Source: Pseudogemmobacter lacusdianii
GTDB taxonomy: Bacteria; Pseudomonadota; Alphaproteobacteria; Rhodobacterales; Rhodobacteraceae
Direction of reading: 5' to 3'
Assembly: GCF_030848395.1 (NCBI RefSeq)
Contig: NZ_JAVDBT010000007.1
Location: 62,001-126,000, forward strand
DNA length: 64,000 nt
The notes below the pieces were generated by a model that worked only from the letters and a program-made list of their open reading frames with translations, was not told where the DNA came from and made no database searches. The position numbers and the translations under genes were made by a program. The first letter of the stretch is position 1. Each line of letters begins with the position of its first letter. This document shows, in pieces, positions 35,457 through 47,579 of the stretch.

Positions 35457-38400
35457 TTACTTTGCGGTGATCGTCACCGAGCCTGCATCGGTGCGGGCGC
35501 GGTAATCGGGGCGATACATATCCTCGACCGAGGCCGCGGGGTGGTGGAAGGTGCCCGGGCTGACGGCGCGGACCACATAGGCGAGCCGGAAGCTGCTGGC
35601 CGAAGTCCAATCGAGCGCGGTGATGAAGCGGTCTTGGCGGAACTCGCTATGCGTCACCTCGGAAAGCGCGTCGAGCCAGTCGAGATTGGCCGTCGCCCCG
35701 GCGCTGATCAGGTTGGGGTTGTCGATCTCAAACCCGGCGGGCAGCGGATCGGCGATGATGAGGCGCCCTTCGGAGCGTTCGAAAGGTGTGACCTCGATCA
35801 CGGTCACCAGACGGTCACCGGCGGTGACTTGATCCAGCGTCACCGGCTCACCCGTCAGGGTGAAATGGCTGCGGGTGATCGCATAGCCATTGCCGCCTGC
35901 GGGTTCCGGCTCGGCCGGGACGCCGTAGGTGGTGAGGGTGATCGTGGTGTCGGGGCCTTCGTTGGTGATCTGAACCGGGGCTTGGCCATCGGTCAGGACT
36001 TTGACCAAGGGGCCGGTGGCGGGGGCGCCATCGATCTGGATGCCGGTGCTGTCGGGCCGGTCGATCAGCGCATTGGCGGCCATCAGCGCCCAAGTCGCCT
36101 CTTGCGTCGAGCGGTTGACGCTGGTGCTGGCGATTTGGTCGGCCAAAGCTTCGACATCGACGGCGGTAGAGCCGGATTCGACGGCGAGGGTCAGCAGCGC
36201 GGCGGCATCGCGGTAGTGGGTGCCGTAATCGGCGCGCCAGACTTGGCCTTCGGCTTGGCGCGCGGTTTCGGCCATTTTGGCTCCGGCCTTGCGGAACATC
36301 GCATCGGCGCGGGGTTGGTCGCCGTAAGAGGCCAGTGCCGCGCCAAGCTGGGCTTGCGCCAAGGGGGTGGCGAAGCTGTCGGCTTTGACATCGGCATAGT
36401 AGCGCAGATCGCCAATGGCGGCCGCGCCTTCACGGGCGAGCACCATCAGCGCATAGGCCAGCGCCGTGCCGCCGCCGTTGGAATTGTCGTCGAAATCGGG
36501 CGCGTAATTCACTTGGTTGCGCAGATTGCTGAGGGCGTTTTTCAGCGCAAGCTCAGGCACCATATAGCCTTGGGCTTTGGCGCGGCTGAGGAAGTCGGTG
36601 ACATAGGCGTCGAGCCACATATCGCCCGAACCTGCCGACCAAAGGCCAAAGCCGCCTTCGGAGCCTTGGTTAGAGAGGATCTCGACCACGGCTTCATCAA
36701 TGCGCTTTTGGATGTTGTCGGCGCCTTTGAGGTCCATCACCTGCGCGAGTTCGTCAAAGTAGAGAAGCGGCAGCGCGCGGGAGGTGATCTGCTCGGTGCA
36801 GCCGTAGGGGTAGCGGTCGAGGGCGGCGAGAAGGCCGGGGGCGTTGAGCCGGGCCAAGGGGCCGATGGCCATCACCGATTTGCCCGAACCGGGGATCATA
36901 TCGGCGAAGACCGCTTGATCGAAGGTGAAGCTTTGGCCCTTCTTCAGCTCCAGCCGCGAGACTTTGGCGATCTCGGGGTCGTTGACCTGCACGGGCAGGT
37001 TGAGGGTCTTTTTAAGGGTTTTGCCATCGGGCGTGGTCAGGTTGACGTCGATGGTCTGGAGGCCGACGCCTTCGGCTTTGACGGGGATTTCAAAGACTTG
37101 CTTGGCCAGATCGCCCAGCTCAAAGCCCGAAGGCACCGCGCCAAGCGTGACGCCATTGCCGATGATATCAAGGCTCATCCGTCCCGAGGGGCCGGTGGCA
37201 TGGACCACCTCAAGCAAGAGGCGGCTTTCATCGCCGGGCGACAGGAACCGCGGCAGGCTGGCGGTGACGACGACCGGGTCGCGCACCAGAACCTCTTGAT
37301 CCGCTTGACCGATGCCGGATTTGCTCCATGCCACGGCCATGACTTTGACGCTGCCGTTGAAGGCGGGCAGATCAAAGCTGGTGCGGGCATAGCCATCGGC
37401 GCCCACGGTCAGCGGGCCGGTGAAATAGGCAACCAGCTCTTCTGTCGGGGGTGGGGCGTTGAGCGCGGCTTGCGCGCCCGCGTCACCGCCCGAGCGGACC
37501 TCGCCAGTGGCGCCGTTGAGACCGTCGATCAGGCGGCCATAGACGTCATGGATGCCGATGCCCAATTTGCGCTGGCCGAAGTAATGGCCTTTGGGATCAG
37601 GGGCTTGGAAGCCGGTGAGATTGAGGATGCCAACATCGACCGCCGCCAGCGTGACATAGGCCGTCTCGCCCGCAGCCACGCCTTCGACCTTGACCGCGAC
37701 CTCTAAAGGCGCGCGCGGGGCGGATTCTGCGGCCATCTCGATCGTGGTTTTCAGCGCCTTCGCGCCGGGGTCAACGGCGGCATAAGAGAGACCCAAGGCC
37801 CGCGCCGGGTTGCGCCCGGCGGCTTCATCCATCGGGCGCAGGGCCGAGACGGTGACGTAAGCCCCTGCCCCCCATTCTTCGGTCACCGGCAGGGAAATCA
37901 GGTTCTCGCCTTCTTTCACTTCAACGGTTTGCATGGCGATCAGGCGGTTGGAGAGCACCGTGACCAGTGCCGTACCGGCCGCGCGCGGCACCACGCGCAG
38001 CTGCGCGGTCTCACCCGGCGTATAGGCCTCTTTGTCCAAGGACAGCTCAAGCGTGTCGGGGGTCGAGGTCACCTCGGCGGGTGCATACCAACCGGCCCAG
38101 AACCGGACCGAAGAGGCTGCAATCTCGCCATCGGCGCGGGTCACGACCAGCTCATATTCGCCCCATTTGACGGGGGCAGAGATTTCCAGCGGATCTTGGC
38201 CGAGCTGGGCTTCGCCTTCGGCTTCCAAGGTGCGGTAGGTGACCCGTTCCCAGTTCCAATCGCCATAGCTTTGGAACCATTGGTAATCGGTCTGCACGCG
38301 GTTCAGTTTCCACTGCACCTGCATGGGCGCGGGCTGGCTGTCCTTGCCAATGCCGATCACTGAGAAGCGGGCATCGGTGCCTTCGGGGGCGACGTCTTCA

Positions 38401-40907
38401 AAGAGCGGCTTGATGCCGATCATCGCGGCAGAGGGGGCAAGCTCGACCGTCAGGCGGCGTTCGACCGGGCGGCCTGAGCCTTCGGCGACACGGACGGCGA
38501 TGCGGGCCTCAAGCGGACGGCCGGGATCGGAGAGTTCGGGCAGGGTCACTTCGACGCTGGCCTTGCCTTCGGCATCGGTGTTTTCGGCAAACAAAGGCTC
38601 CATCCGGGCGGCGAAAGCATCGTCATGGCGACCGAATTGGTAGCCCGGATAGGCTTTGAGGCCCAAGGCTTGGCGCAGGAGGGTTTCCCCCTCGATCGCC
38701 AGATCGGCACCCGGCGCGCCGAAGAGGTAGCGCGCATCAATGTCCAGCGTGGCGCGCGGGCCGGAGAGGCTGAGCGGCGTGTCGCCCAAGGCAAGGGTGA
38801 AGTCGATCCGCTCGGGCAGGAAGTCTTCCACAAGGAAGGTCTTTTGCGTCAAGGCGGCGGCTTCGAGATCGGCAAAGACCTTGAGCGTCCAGACCCCGCG
38901 CGGGGCGGCACCGGCGATGGGCAAAGCAAAGACATGGCCGCCTGCGCCTTTGTCTTCAACGAGTTGGCGGGAGTATTCCACACCATCGGGACGCATCAGA
39001 ATGGCGGTGAGCGGCAGGCCTTCGACGGCATCGGCCAGAGAGTCGCGGGCCAAAGCGGTGGCGAAGACCGTCTCACCCACGCGGTAAGCGCCGCGATCGG
39101 TGGTGAGGAAGACATCGACCGGGGGCGCGGGTTCGCGCCCTTCGACGCCGCGATCAGAGAGGTCAAACTCAGGATCGGTCAGCGACAGGAAACCAAGGTC
39201 GGCGTCACCATCCCGCACGACGACCAGCGCGGGCGCGGCCGAGCCGGTGCCGCGCAAAAGGCCGGGCTCGAACCTGGCATAGCCTTGCTCATCAGCGGTG
39301 GTGGTGGCCAAGATGGTATTGGCGCGGTTCAACAGCTCCACCTGCGTGCCGGGTTTGGCTTGCGCCGTGCCAAGGCTGCGGATGAAGACATGCAGCCCGT
39401 CAACGCCCGACATCGAGGTGATGCCGAGGTCCGAGACCACGAACCATTGCCAGCTGGCCGGGGTGGTATAGGGATCGACGCCCGGAACTTCGGCGCGCAG
39501 GGCGTAGATGCCGGCGGGTTGACCTTGCAAAGGCTCGGCCAAAGGCAGGCGGGTGGTCACGTCTTTGTTGACCTCTTGCCCGACTTTGGCGCTGCCGTGC
39601 CAGATCTCTTCGCCGATGTCATTGGTGAAGCTCTCGCTGCTCCATTCCGGGATCGGCGTGCCGAAATAGTCGTTCTGGATCGCCCGCAGAATGTTGCGGT
39701 CGGTGACGCGGAAGAGCGTCAGGTCCAGTTTTTCGGTGTTGACCGACAGGACGGGAAGTGCGGCTTCGGTGGTTTTGGGCAGGACATAGCCACGACCGGG
39801 GAAGCTGACGCCGGGGCTGCGGTCGCGGACGTAAAGCGTGACATCGATGGATTTGGCAAGGCTTTGGCCGTCTTTGGCGGGCAGGCCTTCGCGGAAGGTG
39901 ACGGTGTAGCGCGCGCCATGTTCAACGCCCACGACGCAAAGGTTGCGGTAGCCATCGCTTTCGACGAAGAGCCCTGCGGCAGGAAGCTTGACGAAATTGG
40001 CGTAATCGACGCCCGAAGGCACCAGATCATCGGTGAAGGTCGCGCAGATCCGCGGGCGGGCGAGGTCGGATTGCACATTGCTGTCCGAGACCCGGAAGCC
40101 ATATTTGCCAATGGCTTCGTCCAAAAGCGCCTCGGTATCGGCGCGGCTTTGCAGCGATTGCGCAAGGCGCAGGGCTTTGACCATATCGCTGCCACGGCCC
40201 TGGGCCTCGAAGGCCAAGGCCATCGAGACGAGGATGGTGTGGCGCTGAGCGGGCGCGCCTGCACGCAGGTAGGCGTTGACGGCGGCGGGAAACGCGCGGC
40301 TTTGATACCACGACTGGTCCGAGCCTGCGATCTTGCCTGCGGCCAATGCGCGGCGGGAATATTCAAGCCAAAGATCAGCGCTGTCTGCCACCGCAAGCGC
40401 GGCCCCGGTGAAGGCCGTGGCCATTGCCCAATTGCCCGAGGCTTCGTTTTCAGCCGCCGAGGCAAGGTGCTCTTCGGCGCTCCACGGGCCTGAGGAATGG
40501 TGGCGACCAAGCGATTGCGCCATTTCGGTCGCAGTCTCAAACTCCCAATCGCTGAGGAAGTTCAGCTCGGCGCGGCGGGTGGGGGCATTGGCCACCAGCG
40601 CCGGATCTGCCACCATGATATGGCCCGAGACGGCACCGGCGAAACTCTCCGCCTCCCCGGCGCCTTGCTTCAAGAAGCAGCTGCCGTTGCGGGTGTTGAA
40701 CGTATAGGCCTCGCAGCGGGTGTTGGTGATGCAGGCGCGCTCACAGGCGTCTTGCGTGGTGTCAAAGAGCGAAGAGATATCGCCGCCGGGCAGATCGGTG
40801 TCGACCGAGATCGCGGCGCGTCGTTCAGGGATCAGCTCTTGTGCGAGGCTTGCGGTGGGAAGCGCCAAGAAAACGGTGGCCACAACGGCCTTGGCAAAGC
40901 TGCGCAT
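35457..40907 (-). CDS. Bacterial alpha-2-macroglobulin with N-terminal PAN domain
   Basis: 1816-residue periplasmic protease-trapping protein. The signal peptide MRSFAKAVVATVFLALPTASLAQ has no lipobox, so unlike Escherichia coli YfhM it should be soluble. A Cys-rich PAN/apple-like domain follows at about residues 25-80 (CERACITNTRCEAYTFN). MG domains, bait region, and A2M domain come next. The thioester CTEQ starts at Cys1370 (YGCTEQITS), followed by the alpha-helical thioester domain and a receptor-binding-like end. It is thought to trap proteases that breach the envelope while PbpC repairs murein. The frame's earlier ATG at 40958 is rejected because the signal peptide starts at 40907. Confidence 0.93.
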   Translation of the reverse strand: MRSFAKAVVATVFLALPTASLAQELIPERRAAISVDTDLPGGDISSLFDTTQDACERACITNTRCEAYTFNTRNGSCFLKQGAGEAESFAGAVSGHIMVADPALVANAPTRRAELNFLSDWEFETATEMAQSLGRHHSSGPWSAEEHLASAAENEASGNWAMATAFTGAALAVADSADLWLEYSRRALAAGKIAGSDQSWYQSRAFPAAVNAYLRAGAPAQRHTILVSMALAFEAQGRGSDMVKALRLAQSLQSRADTEALLDEAIGKYGFRVSDSNVQSDLARPRICATFTDDLVPSGVDYANFVKLPAAGLFVESDGYRNLCVVGVEHGARYTVTFREGLPAKDGQSLAKSIDVTLYVRDRSPGVSFPGRGYVLPKTTEAALPVLSVNTEKLDLTLFRVTDRNILRAIQNDYFGTPIPEWSSESFTNDIGEEIWHGSAKVGQEVNKDVTTRLPLAEPLQGQPAGIYALRAEVPGVDPYTTPASWQWFVVSDLGITSMSGVDGLHVFIRSLGTAQAKPGTQVELLNRANTILATTTADEQGYARFEPGLLRGTGSAAPALVVVRDGDADLGFLSLTDPEFDLSDRGVEGREPAPPVDVFLTTDRGAYRVGETVFATALARDSLADAVEGLPLTAILMRPDGVEYSRQLVEDKGAGGHVFALPIAGAAPRGVWTLKVFADLEAAALTQKTFLVEDFLPERIDFTLALGDTPLSLSGPRATLDIDARYLFGAPGADLAIEGETLLRQALGLKAYPGYQFGRHDDAFAARMEPLFAENTDAEGKASVEVTLPELSDPGRPLEARIAVRVAEGSGRPVERRLTVELAPSAAMIGIKPLFEDVAPEGTDARFSVIGIGKDSQPAPMQVQWKLNRVQTDYQWFQSYGDWNWERVTYRTLEAEGEAQLGQDPLEISAPVKWGEYELVVTRADGEIAASSVRFWAGWYAPAEVTSTPDTLELSLDKEAYTPGETAQLRVVPRAAGTALVTVLSNRLIAMQTVEVKEGENLISLPVTEEWGAGAYVTVSALRPMDEAAGRNPARALGLSYAAVDPGAKALKTTIEMAAESAPRAPLEVAVKVEGVAAGETAYVTLAAVDVGILNLTGFQAPDPKGHYFGQRKLGIGIHDVYGRLIDGLNGATGEVRSGGDAGAQAALNAPPPTEELVAYFTGPLTVGADGYARTSFDLPAFNGSVKVMAVAWSKSGIGQADQEVLVRDPVVVTASLPRFLSPGDESRLLLEVVHATGPSGRMSLDIIGNGVTLGAVPSGFELGDLAKQVFEIPVKAEGVGLQTIDVNLTTPDGKTLKKTLNLPVQVNDPEIAKVSRLELKKGQSFTFDQAVFADMIPGSGKSVMAIGPLARLNAPGLLAALDRYPYGCTEQITSRALPLLYFDELAQVMDLKGADNIQKRIDEAVVEILSNQGSEGGFGLWSAGSGDMWLDAYVTDFLSRAKAQGYMVPELALKNALSNLRNQVNYAPDFDDNSNGGGTALAYALMVLAREGAAAIGDLRYYADVKADSFATPLAQAQLGAALASYGDQPRADAMFRKAGAKMAETARQAEGQVWRADYGTHYRDAAALLTLAVESGSTAVDVEALADQIASTSVNRSTQEATWALMAANALIDRPDSTGIQIDGAPATGPLVKVLTDGQAPVQITNEGPDTTITLTTYGVPAEPEPAGGNGYAITRSHFTLTGEPVTLDQVTAGDRLVTVIEVTPFERSEGRLIIADPLPAGFEIDNPNLISAGATANLDWLDALSEVTHSEFRQDRFITALDWTSASSFRLAYVVRAVSPGTFHHPAASVEDMYRPDYRARTDAGSVTITAK

Positions 40908-41089
40908 AAAAGTAACCCCTGCTGAACTATGGGCGAAGCTTGGCACGCGTCCCCTCATCCAGCAAGGGCGCTGCGCCAGTCAGCGTTAAGTCTTGGTTCA
41001 CTTTGCTGCGCGAAGGTAGTCCTAAATACCGGACCCGGCCCCTGCGGCTTGGGCCCCCGGTGAGCGGCCAGAAGACGGCGCGGGGCCCT

Positions 41090-43639
41090 ATGGACCTGAT
41101 GGAGAAACTTGCTCAGGAACGGCGCGCCCGGCTGGCGGCCGAGCGTCTGCTGGAGCAGCGCACGCGTGAGCTTTATGCTGCCAATGAAAAGCTGGCTTTG
41201 CATGCCCGCGCCCTCTCGGACCAAATCGTCGAGCAGCGGCAGGTGGTGCATTCGGTGCGGTCAGAAGCCGAGCTTTTGAAGGGCCAAAACAGCCGGTATC
41301 TGCAAGAACTTGACCGCGCGCATACCGCGGCGGTGATGGCCGAACAGCGGCTGCGCGTTTCCATCAACACCATCCGCGATGGCTTTGCGGTCTTTGATGC
41401 GGGCCTGCGGCTGGTGATGGCCAATGACGCGTTCTTGGCGTTCTTTCCCGGCCTTGGCCCCGGCACGCCCTATGACCAGATGATCCGCTTTGCCGCCGAG
41501 ACCGGGATGGTCGACGGCCAAGGCGAGGCGGCAGAGGATTGGATCACACGCTTGTGTGATCGGATCAGCGCCGAGCGGCTCTCGCCCGAGACGGTGCGGC
41601 TGTCGACGGGCCGCTGGATCAAGCTGATCGACCGCCGCGCGCGAGATGGCGACATGGTCTGCCTGATCCTCGACATCACCGAACAGATGCGGATCTGGGC
41701 CGCGATTGAGGCGCTACCGGATGCTTTTGTGCTTTTTGACAGGGAGGAACGGCTTTTGACCTGCAACCAACGCTACCGCGACCTTTTCCCCGAATCGGCC
41801 GATGTGATCGAGCCCGGCACCAGCTTTGAAAGCTTGCTGCGCCACGGGCTGGAAAAGGGCCAGATCCCCGAAGCGGTAGGCCATGAAGATGGTTGGCTGG
41901 CGCGGCGGTTGCGGCAATTCCGTGAGGCTAAAGAAAGCAGCGAAAGCCAATTGGCCTCGGGCCGGTGGATCTTGGAATCGGACCATGTGACGCCCGATGG
42001 CGGCCGCGTGGGTTTGCGCATCGACATCACCCAGATCCGCGAACAGCAGCGGGCTTTGGATGCAGCGCGGCTGCAGGCCGAGGCGGCAAACCGGGCGAAA
42101 TCGGCCTTCTTGGCCAATATGAGCCATGAGATCCGCACGCCGATGAATGGCGTGGTGGGGATGGCAGAGCTGCTGTGCGACACCAGTTTAAGCGAGGAGC
42201 AAAGACTTTTTGCCGAGACGATCCGGTCTTCGGGTGAAGCGCTTTTGGTCATCATCAATGACATTTTGGATTATTCGAAACTGGAAGCCGAGCGGATGGC
42301 GATCCATCCAGAACCCTTTGATCTGGAACACACAATCCACGAGGTGACGATGCTTTTGCAGCCCCGCGCGCGGGCCAAAGGCATTGATATGATGATCGAT
42401 TTCGATATGTTTTTGCCGACGCGCTATGTGGGCGATCCGGTCAGACTGCGGCAGGTTTTGACCAATCTGATCGGCAATGCGGTGAAGTTCACCGACCACG
42501 GCCATGTGCTGACGCGGGTGGTGGGGATGGAGGTCGAAGACGGCCGCCAGCAGCTGCATGTCACGGTGGAGGACACCGGGATTGGCATTGATCCGGGGCA
42601 GCTCGACCATATTTTCGGCGAATTCAATCAGGTCGAGAACGAAGGCAACCGCCGTTATGAGGGAACCGGCCTCGGGCTGGCGATCACGCACCGTTTGATC
42701 GAGCGGATGGAGGGCGCGGTTTGGGTGGATAGTGAGCCGGGAAAAGGCTCATGCTTTGGGTTTCGGGTGACTTTGCCCTTGGCCGAAGGCGCGGTGCCGG
42801 CGCGTCAGCCGATCAACCTGCGCCGGGCCTTGGTGGTGGACGATCAATTCATCAATCGCACGATTTTAGAGCGGCAGTTGGTGACCTGCGGCATGGCCGT
42901 GCGGCTTTGCCGCTCGGGCGCGGAGGCTTTGGCGGCGCTGGCCGAGGATGCGGCTTATGATGTGCTGATCTTGGACCATATGATGCCCGAGATGGACGGG
43001 ATGGACTTGGCGAAAGCAGTGCGGGCGGCGGGGCATGGCCTGCCGATGGTGATGCTGTCCTCCAATCCAAGTGCAGCGCGGGGGCAGGAGGCTGCGGCGG
43101 AGATCACGGCGTTTTTGCAAAAGCCGGTGTTGCGGGCAGATCTCTTCCGGCGCTTGGCAGAGCTTTCTTCTGGCGGGGTTGTGCTGGATGCCGAGCCGGC
43201 TTTGCCGGTTGCGGCCCCGGTGCTGCAACGGCGGATGCGGGTCTTGGCGGCCGAGGATAATAAGACCAATCAGCTGGTGTTCCAGAAGATGGTGAAGACG
43301 ATCGATATCGATTTACGCTTTGCCAACAATGGTTTGGAAGCGGTGGAGATCTGGCGGGAGTTTCGGCCGGATCTGATCTTCATGGATATCTCGATGCCGC
43401 AAATGGACGGGCGCGACGCCGCCCGCGCCATCCGGGCCGAGGAGGCCGGGCGGGCGCATGTGCCGATCGTGGCGCTGACCGCCCATGCGATGGAGGGCGA
43501 TGGCGCGGAGATTTTGGCCGCCGGGATTGATCGCTACCTGACCAAACCCTTGCGCAAAGCGGCGATCACCGGGGCTTTGGCCGAATTTTGCCCAGCGGAG
43601 GTCGAAAGCATCGCCGGTTTGGGCGAGGATGCGGCGTGA
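41090..43639 (+). CDS. Hybrid sensor histidine kinase with two receiver domains
   Basis: 849-residue cytoplasmic kinase with no membrane segments. Order: coiled coil (residues 1-75), two PAS-like domains, HisKA with His346 ([12 protein letters not shown]), HATPase with the N, G1 and G2 boxes ([27 protein letters not shown]), receiver 1 with Asp629 ([12 protein letters not shown]) and receiver 2 with Asp766 ([11 protein letters not shown]). It has no attached HPt domain, so phosphate must go to a separate HPt protein. It diverges from the alpha-2-macroglobulin gene. The signal is unknown. The ATG at 41090 has no strong ribosome site. Confidence 0.9.
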   Translation: MDLMEKLAQERRARLAAERLLEQRTRELYAANEKLALHARALSDQIVEQRQVVHSVRSEAELLKGQNSRYLQELDRAHTAAVMAEQRLRVSINTIRDGFAVFDAGLRLVMANDAFLAFFPGLGPGTPYDQMIRFAAETGMVDGQGEAAEDWITRLCDRISAERLSPETVRLSTGRWIKLIDRRARDGDMVCLILDITEQMRIWAAIEALPDAFVLFDREERLLTCNQRYRDLFPESADVIEPGTSFESLLRHGLEKGQIPEAVGHEDGWLARRLRQFREAKESSESQLASGRWILESDHVTPDGGRVGLRIDITQIREQQRALDAARLQAEAANRAKSAFLANMSHEIRTPMNGVVGMAELLCDTSLSEEQRLFAETIRSSGEALLVIINDILDYSKLEAERMAIHPEPFDLEHTIHEVTMLLQPRARAKGIDMMIDFDMFLPTRYVGDPVRLRQVLTNLIGNAVKFTDHGHVLTRVVGMEVEDGRQQLHVTVEDTGIGIDPGQLDHIFGEFNQVENEGNRRYEGTGLGLAITHRLIERMEGAVWVDSEPGKGSCFGFRVTLPLAEGAVPARQPINLRRALVVDDQFINRTILERQLVTCGMAVRLCRSGAEALAALAEDAAYDVLILDHMMPEMDGMDLAKAVRAAGHGLPMVMLSSNPSAARGQEAAAEITAFLQKPVLRADLFRRLAELSSGGVVLDAEPALPVAAPVLQRRMRVLAAEDNKTNQLVFQKMVKTIDIDLRFANNGLEAVEIWREFRPDLIFMDISMPQMDGRDAARAIRAEEAGRAHVPIVALTAHAMEGDGAEILAAGIDRYLTKPLRKAAITGALAEFCPAEVESIAGLGEDAA

Positions 43640-43643
43640 GCTT

Positions 43644-44417
43644 TTAGGGTTCGGCGCGGCTGAAGACCATGCGGTCGCCTTCGGACAGGTCTGGGCGGTA
43701 GCCATAGCCGCCGATGCCAAAGTCACGCAGATCTTGCGGGTCGGTGAGGTGGTGGTCGCAAAGGTAGCGCGCCATCGAGCCGCGGGCTTTTTTGGCCCAG
43801 AAGGAGATGACCTTGGCCTCATTGCCGCGCTCTTCCAAGAAGACCGGGGTAATGACGCGCAAATTCAGCGCCTTACGCTTGGCGGTGGTGAAATATTCGG
43901 TCGAAGCGCAATTGACCAAAATATCGGTGCCCACGGCTTCGGCTTGGGCATTCAGCGCCTCGGCCACGCGGTCGCCCCAGAAGGCGTAAAGATCGGGCCC
44001 ACGCGGGTTGGAGAGCTTGGTGCCCATCTCTAACCGATGCGCTTGGATCGCGTCCCAAGGCCGCAAGAGCCCGTAAAGCCCTGAAAGGATGCGCAAATGC
44101 CCCTTGGCCCAATGACGGGAATCCTCGGACATACTGGCCGCATCAAGGCCGACATAGGTGTCACCGGCAAAGGCATGCAAAGCGGGCAGCGGCGCTTCGG
44201 GGCTGTCTTGATAGGCGGCGAAACGGTCGCGGTTGAGCACCGCCAAAGGCTCGGAGAGATGCATCAGCTTGCGCAGATCCTGCACCGTCAGTTCACGCGC
44301 GCGCTGCACAAGGGCGGCGGTTTCCGTCAGGAACTGCGGCTGGGTAAGCGCCACATCGGCCGCAAGGTTTTTCGGTTTTTCGTCCAGCTTCTTGGCTGGA
44401 GAGAGCACGCAAAGCAT
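43644..44417 (-). CDS. yaaA: Peroxide stress protein YaaA
   Basis: 257-residue DUF328 protein, which in Escherichia coli limits intracellular iron and DNA damage during peroxide stress. The N-terminus MLCVLSPAKKLD and the segments LYGLLRPWDAIQAHRLEMGTKL and VNCASTEYF are family hallmarks. It starts directly after the recQ TGA, so repair helicase and stress protein are co-expressed. The pair makes sense for oxidative DNA damage. Confidence 0.93.
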   Translation of the reverse strand: MLCVLSPAKKLDEKPKNLAADVALTQPQFLTETAALVQRARELTVQDLRKLMHLSEPLAVLNRDRFAAYQDSPEAPLPALHAFAGDTYVGLDAASMSEDSRHWAKGHLRILSGLYGLLRPWDAIQAHRLEMGTKLSNPRGPDLYAFWGDRVAEALNAQAEAVGTDILVNCASTEYFTTAKRKALNLRVITPVFLEERGNEAKVISFWAKKARGSMARYLCDHHLTDPQDLRDFGIGGYGYRPDLSEGDRMVFSRAEP

Positions 44418-46457
<2,040 letters not shown>

Positions 46458-46460
46458 GGG

Positions 46461-46739
46461 TCAGAGCCCGCCGGTGGCAACCAGCCTTTGCAAAAAGAAG
46501 ATCGCGATGATGACGATCAGCGGGGCAAAATCGATGCCGCCAGCGGCGGGCAGCATGTTGCGGATGCGCGAATACAAAGGCTCAAGCAGCTGGTTCAGCC
46601 CGCCCCAGACCTGTGCGACCAAGGGCTGGCGCAGGTTGAGCACCTGAAAATTGATCAGCCAAGACATGATGATATGGATCAAGATGATCCATTGCGCGAT
46701 GTTGAGGATCAAAAGCAACGTTTCGCGAAGCGCAATCAT
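46461..46739 (-). CDS. YggT family membrane protein
   Basis: 92-residue protein with two hydrophobic segments, at about residues 5-27 and 70-88. The middle carries the family pattern NLRQPLVAQVWGGLNQLLEPLYSRIRNMLP. The function is uncertain, and relatives have been linked to osmotic tolerance and cell division. The ATG at 46739 follows AAGGA. The longer frame to 46826 is not supported. It is the first gene of the unit with recQ and yaaA. Confidence 0.88.
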   Translation of the reverse strand: MIALRETLLLILNIAQWIILIHIIMSWLINFQVLNLRQPLVAQVWGGLNQLLEPLYSRIRNMLPAAGGIDFAPLIVIIAIFFLQRLVATGGL

Positions 46740-46892
46740 TGGTGTTTCCTTACGACAAGACGCCAGATCTTGTAGAACATCCCTGAGGCGGGCCACAAGG
46801 GCATTGGCGGCCGCACCCCATGACAACGCCGGGTCACACTTGCCTTCTGCTTGCCCTTACGCCAAGGCGGCAAGGGACAGGAGGCGCCTTCA

Positions 46893-47426
46893 ATGTATCC
46901 CTATCTGCGCATGATTAAGGAAATGCTGAAGACGCGGCGGGCCGCGCCGATGCATCCGTTTGACGTGCATGTCAGCCACCATCTGTGCTGGCCGCAGGAT
47001 ATTGATCCGTGGCGCGAGTTGAACAATGGCCGGACGCTGACTTTGTATGATCTGGGGCGCATTCCGATGGCGGCGCGCTCGGGCCTGCATAAGATTGCAC
47101 GGGCCAAGGGCTGGGGCATGGCGGTGGCCGGGGCCTCGGTGCGGTATCGCAAAAGGGTGAAGCTTTTCGACCGGATCGAGATGCGGACAAAGCTGGTGGG
47201 TTGGGACCATCGCTTTGTTTATATGGACCAAAGCATGTGGGTGCGGGGCGAATGCACCTCGCAAGCCTTGCTGAGATCGGCGATCACCCAAGGCCAGCGC
47301 GGCATCGTGCCGCCTGCCGAGATGGCGCTGGCTTTGGGGCTAGAGGCGGAGAGCCCCGCCCTGCCCCAATGGGTGCAGGCTTGGATTGCCGCCGATGCCG
47401 AGCGGCCTTGGCCGCCAGAAAACTAA
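46893..47426 (+). CDS. Thioesterase family protein (hot-dog fold)
   Basis: 177-residue 4HBT-like protein, a probable acyl-CoA thioesterase. It has the pattern HLCWPQDIDPWRELNNGRTLTLYDLGR, where Asp and Asn near ELNNG match the catalytic area of YbgC-type enzymes, then a central helix and beta strands with RYRKRVKLFDRIEMRTKLVGWD. The start follows GGAGG at 8 bases. It diverges from yggT-recQ-yaaA. Confidence 0.82.
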   Translation: MYPYLRMIKEMLKTRRAAPMHPFDVHVSHHLCWPQDIDPWRELNNGRTLTLYDLGRIPMAARSGLHKIARAKGWGMAVAGASVRYRKRVKLFDRIEMRTKLVGWDHRFVYMDQSMWVRGECTSQALLRSAITQGQRGIVPPAEMALALGLEAESPALPQWVQAWIAADAERPWPPEN

Positions 47427-47579
47427 CCCAAGCCTTCAAGATTTTCGCGCCAAAGGGCTGGTCCCGGCGCGCAAGACCTGTCACCGAGACAGCCAGATTG
47501 CCACGGCAGCCCTATTCTAGGCTGCTTGCGTGGCCGATGGTTTGCGGGTTCACTGCCCGCGAATGGGATGGGGACCAAG

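Noticed and set aside
35334-40493. Long plus-strand open frames opposite pbpC and the alpha-2-macroglobulin gene
   Set aside because: Same cause: antisense of well supported genes with no recognisable protein features.
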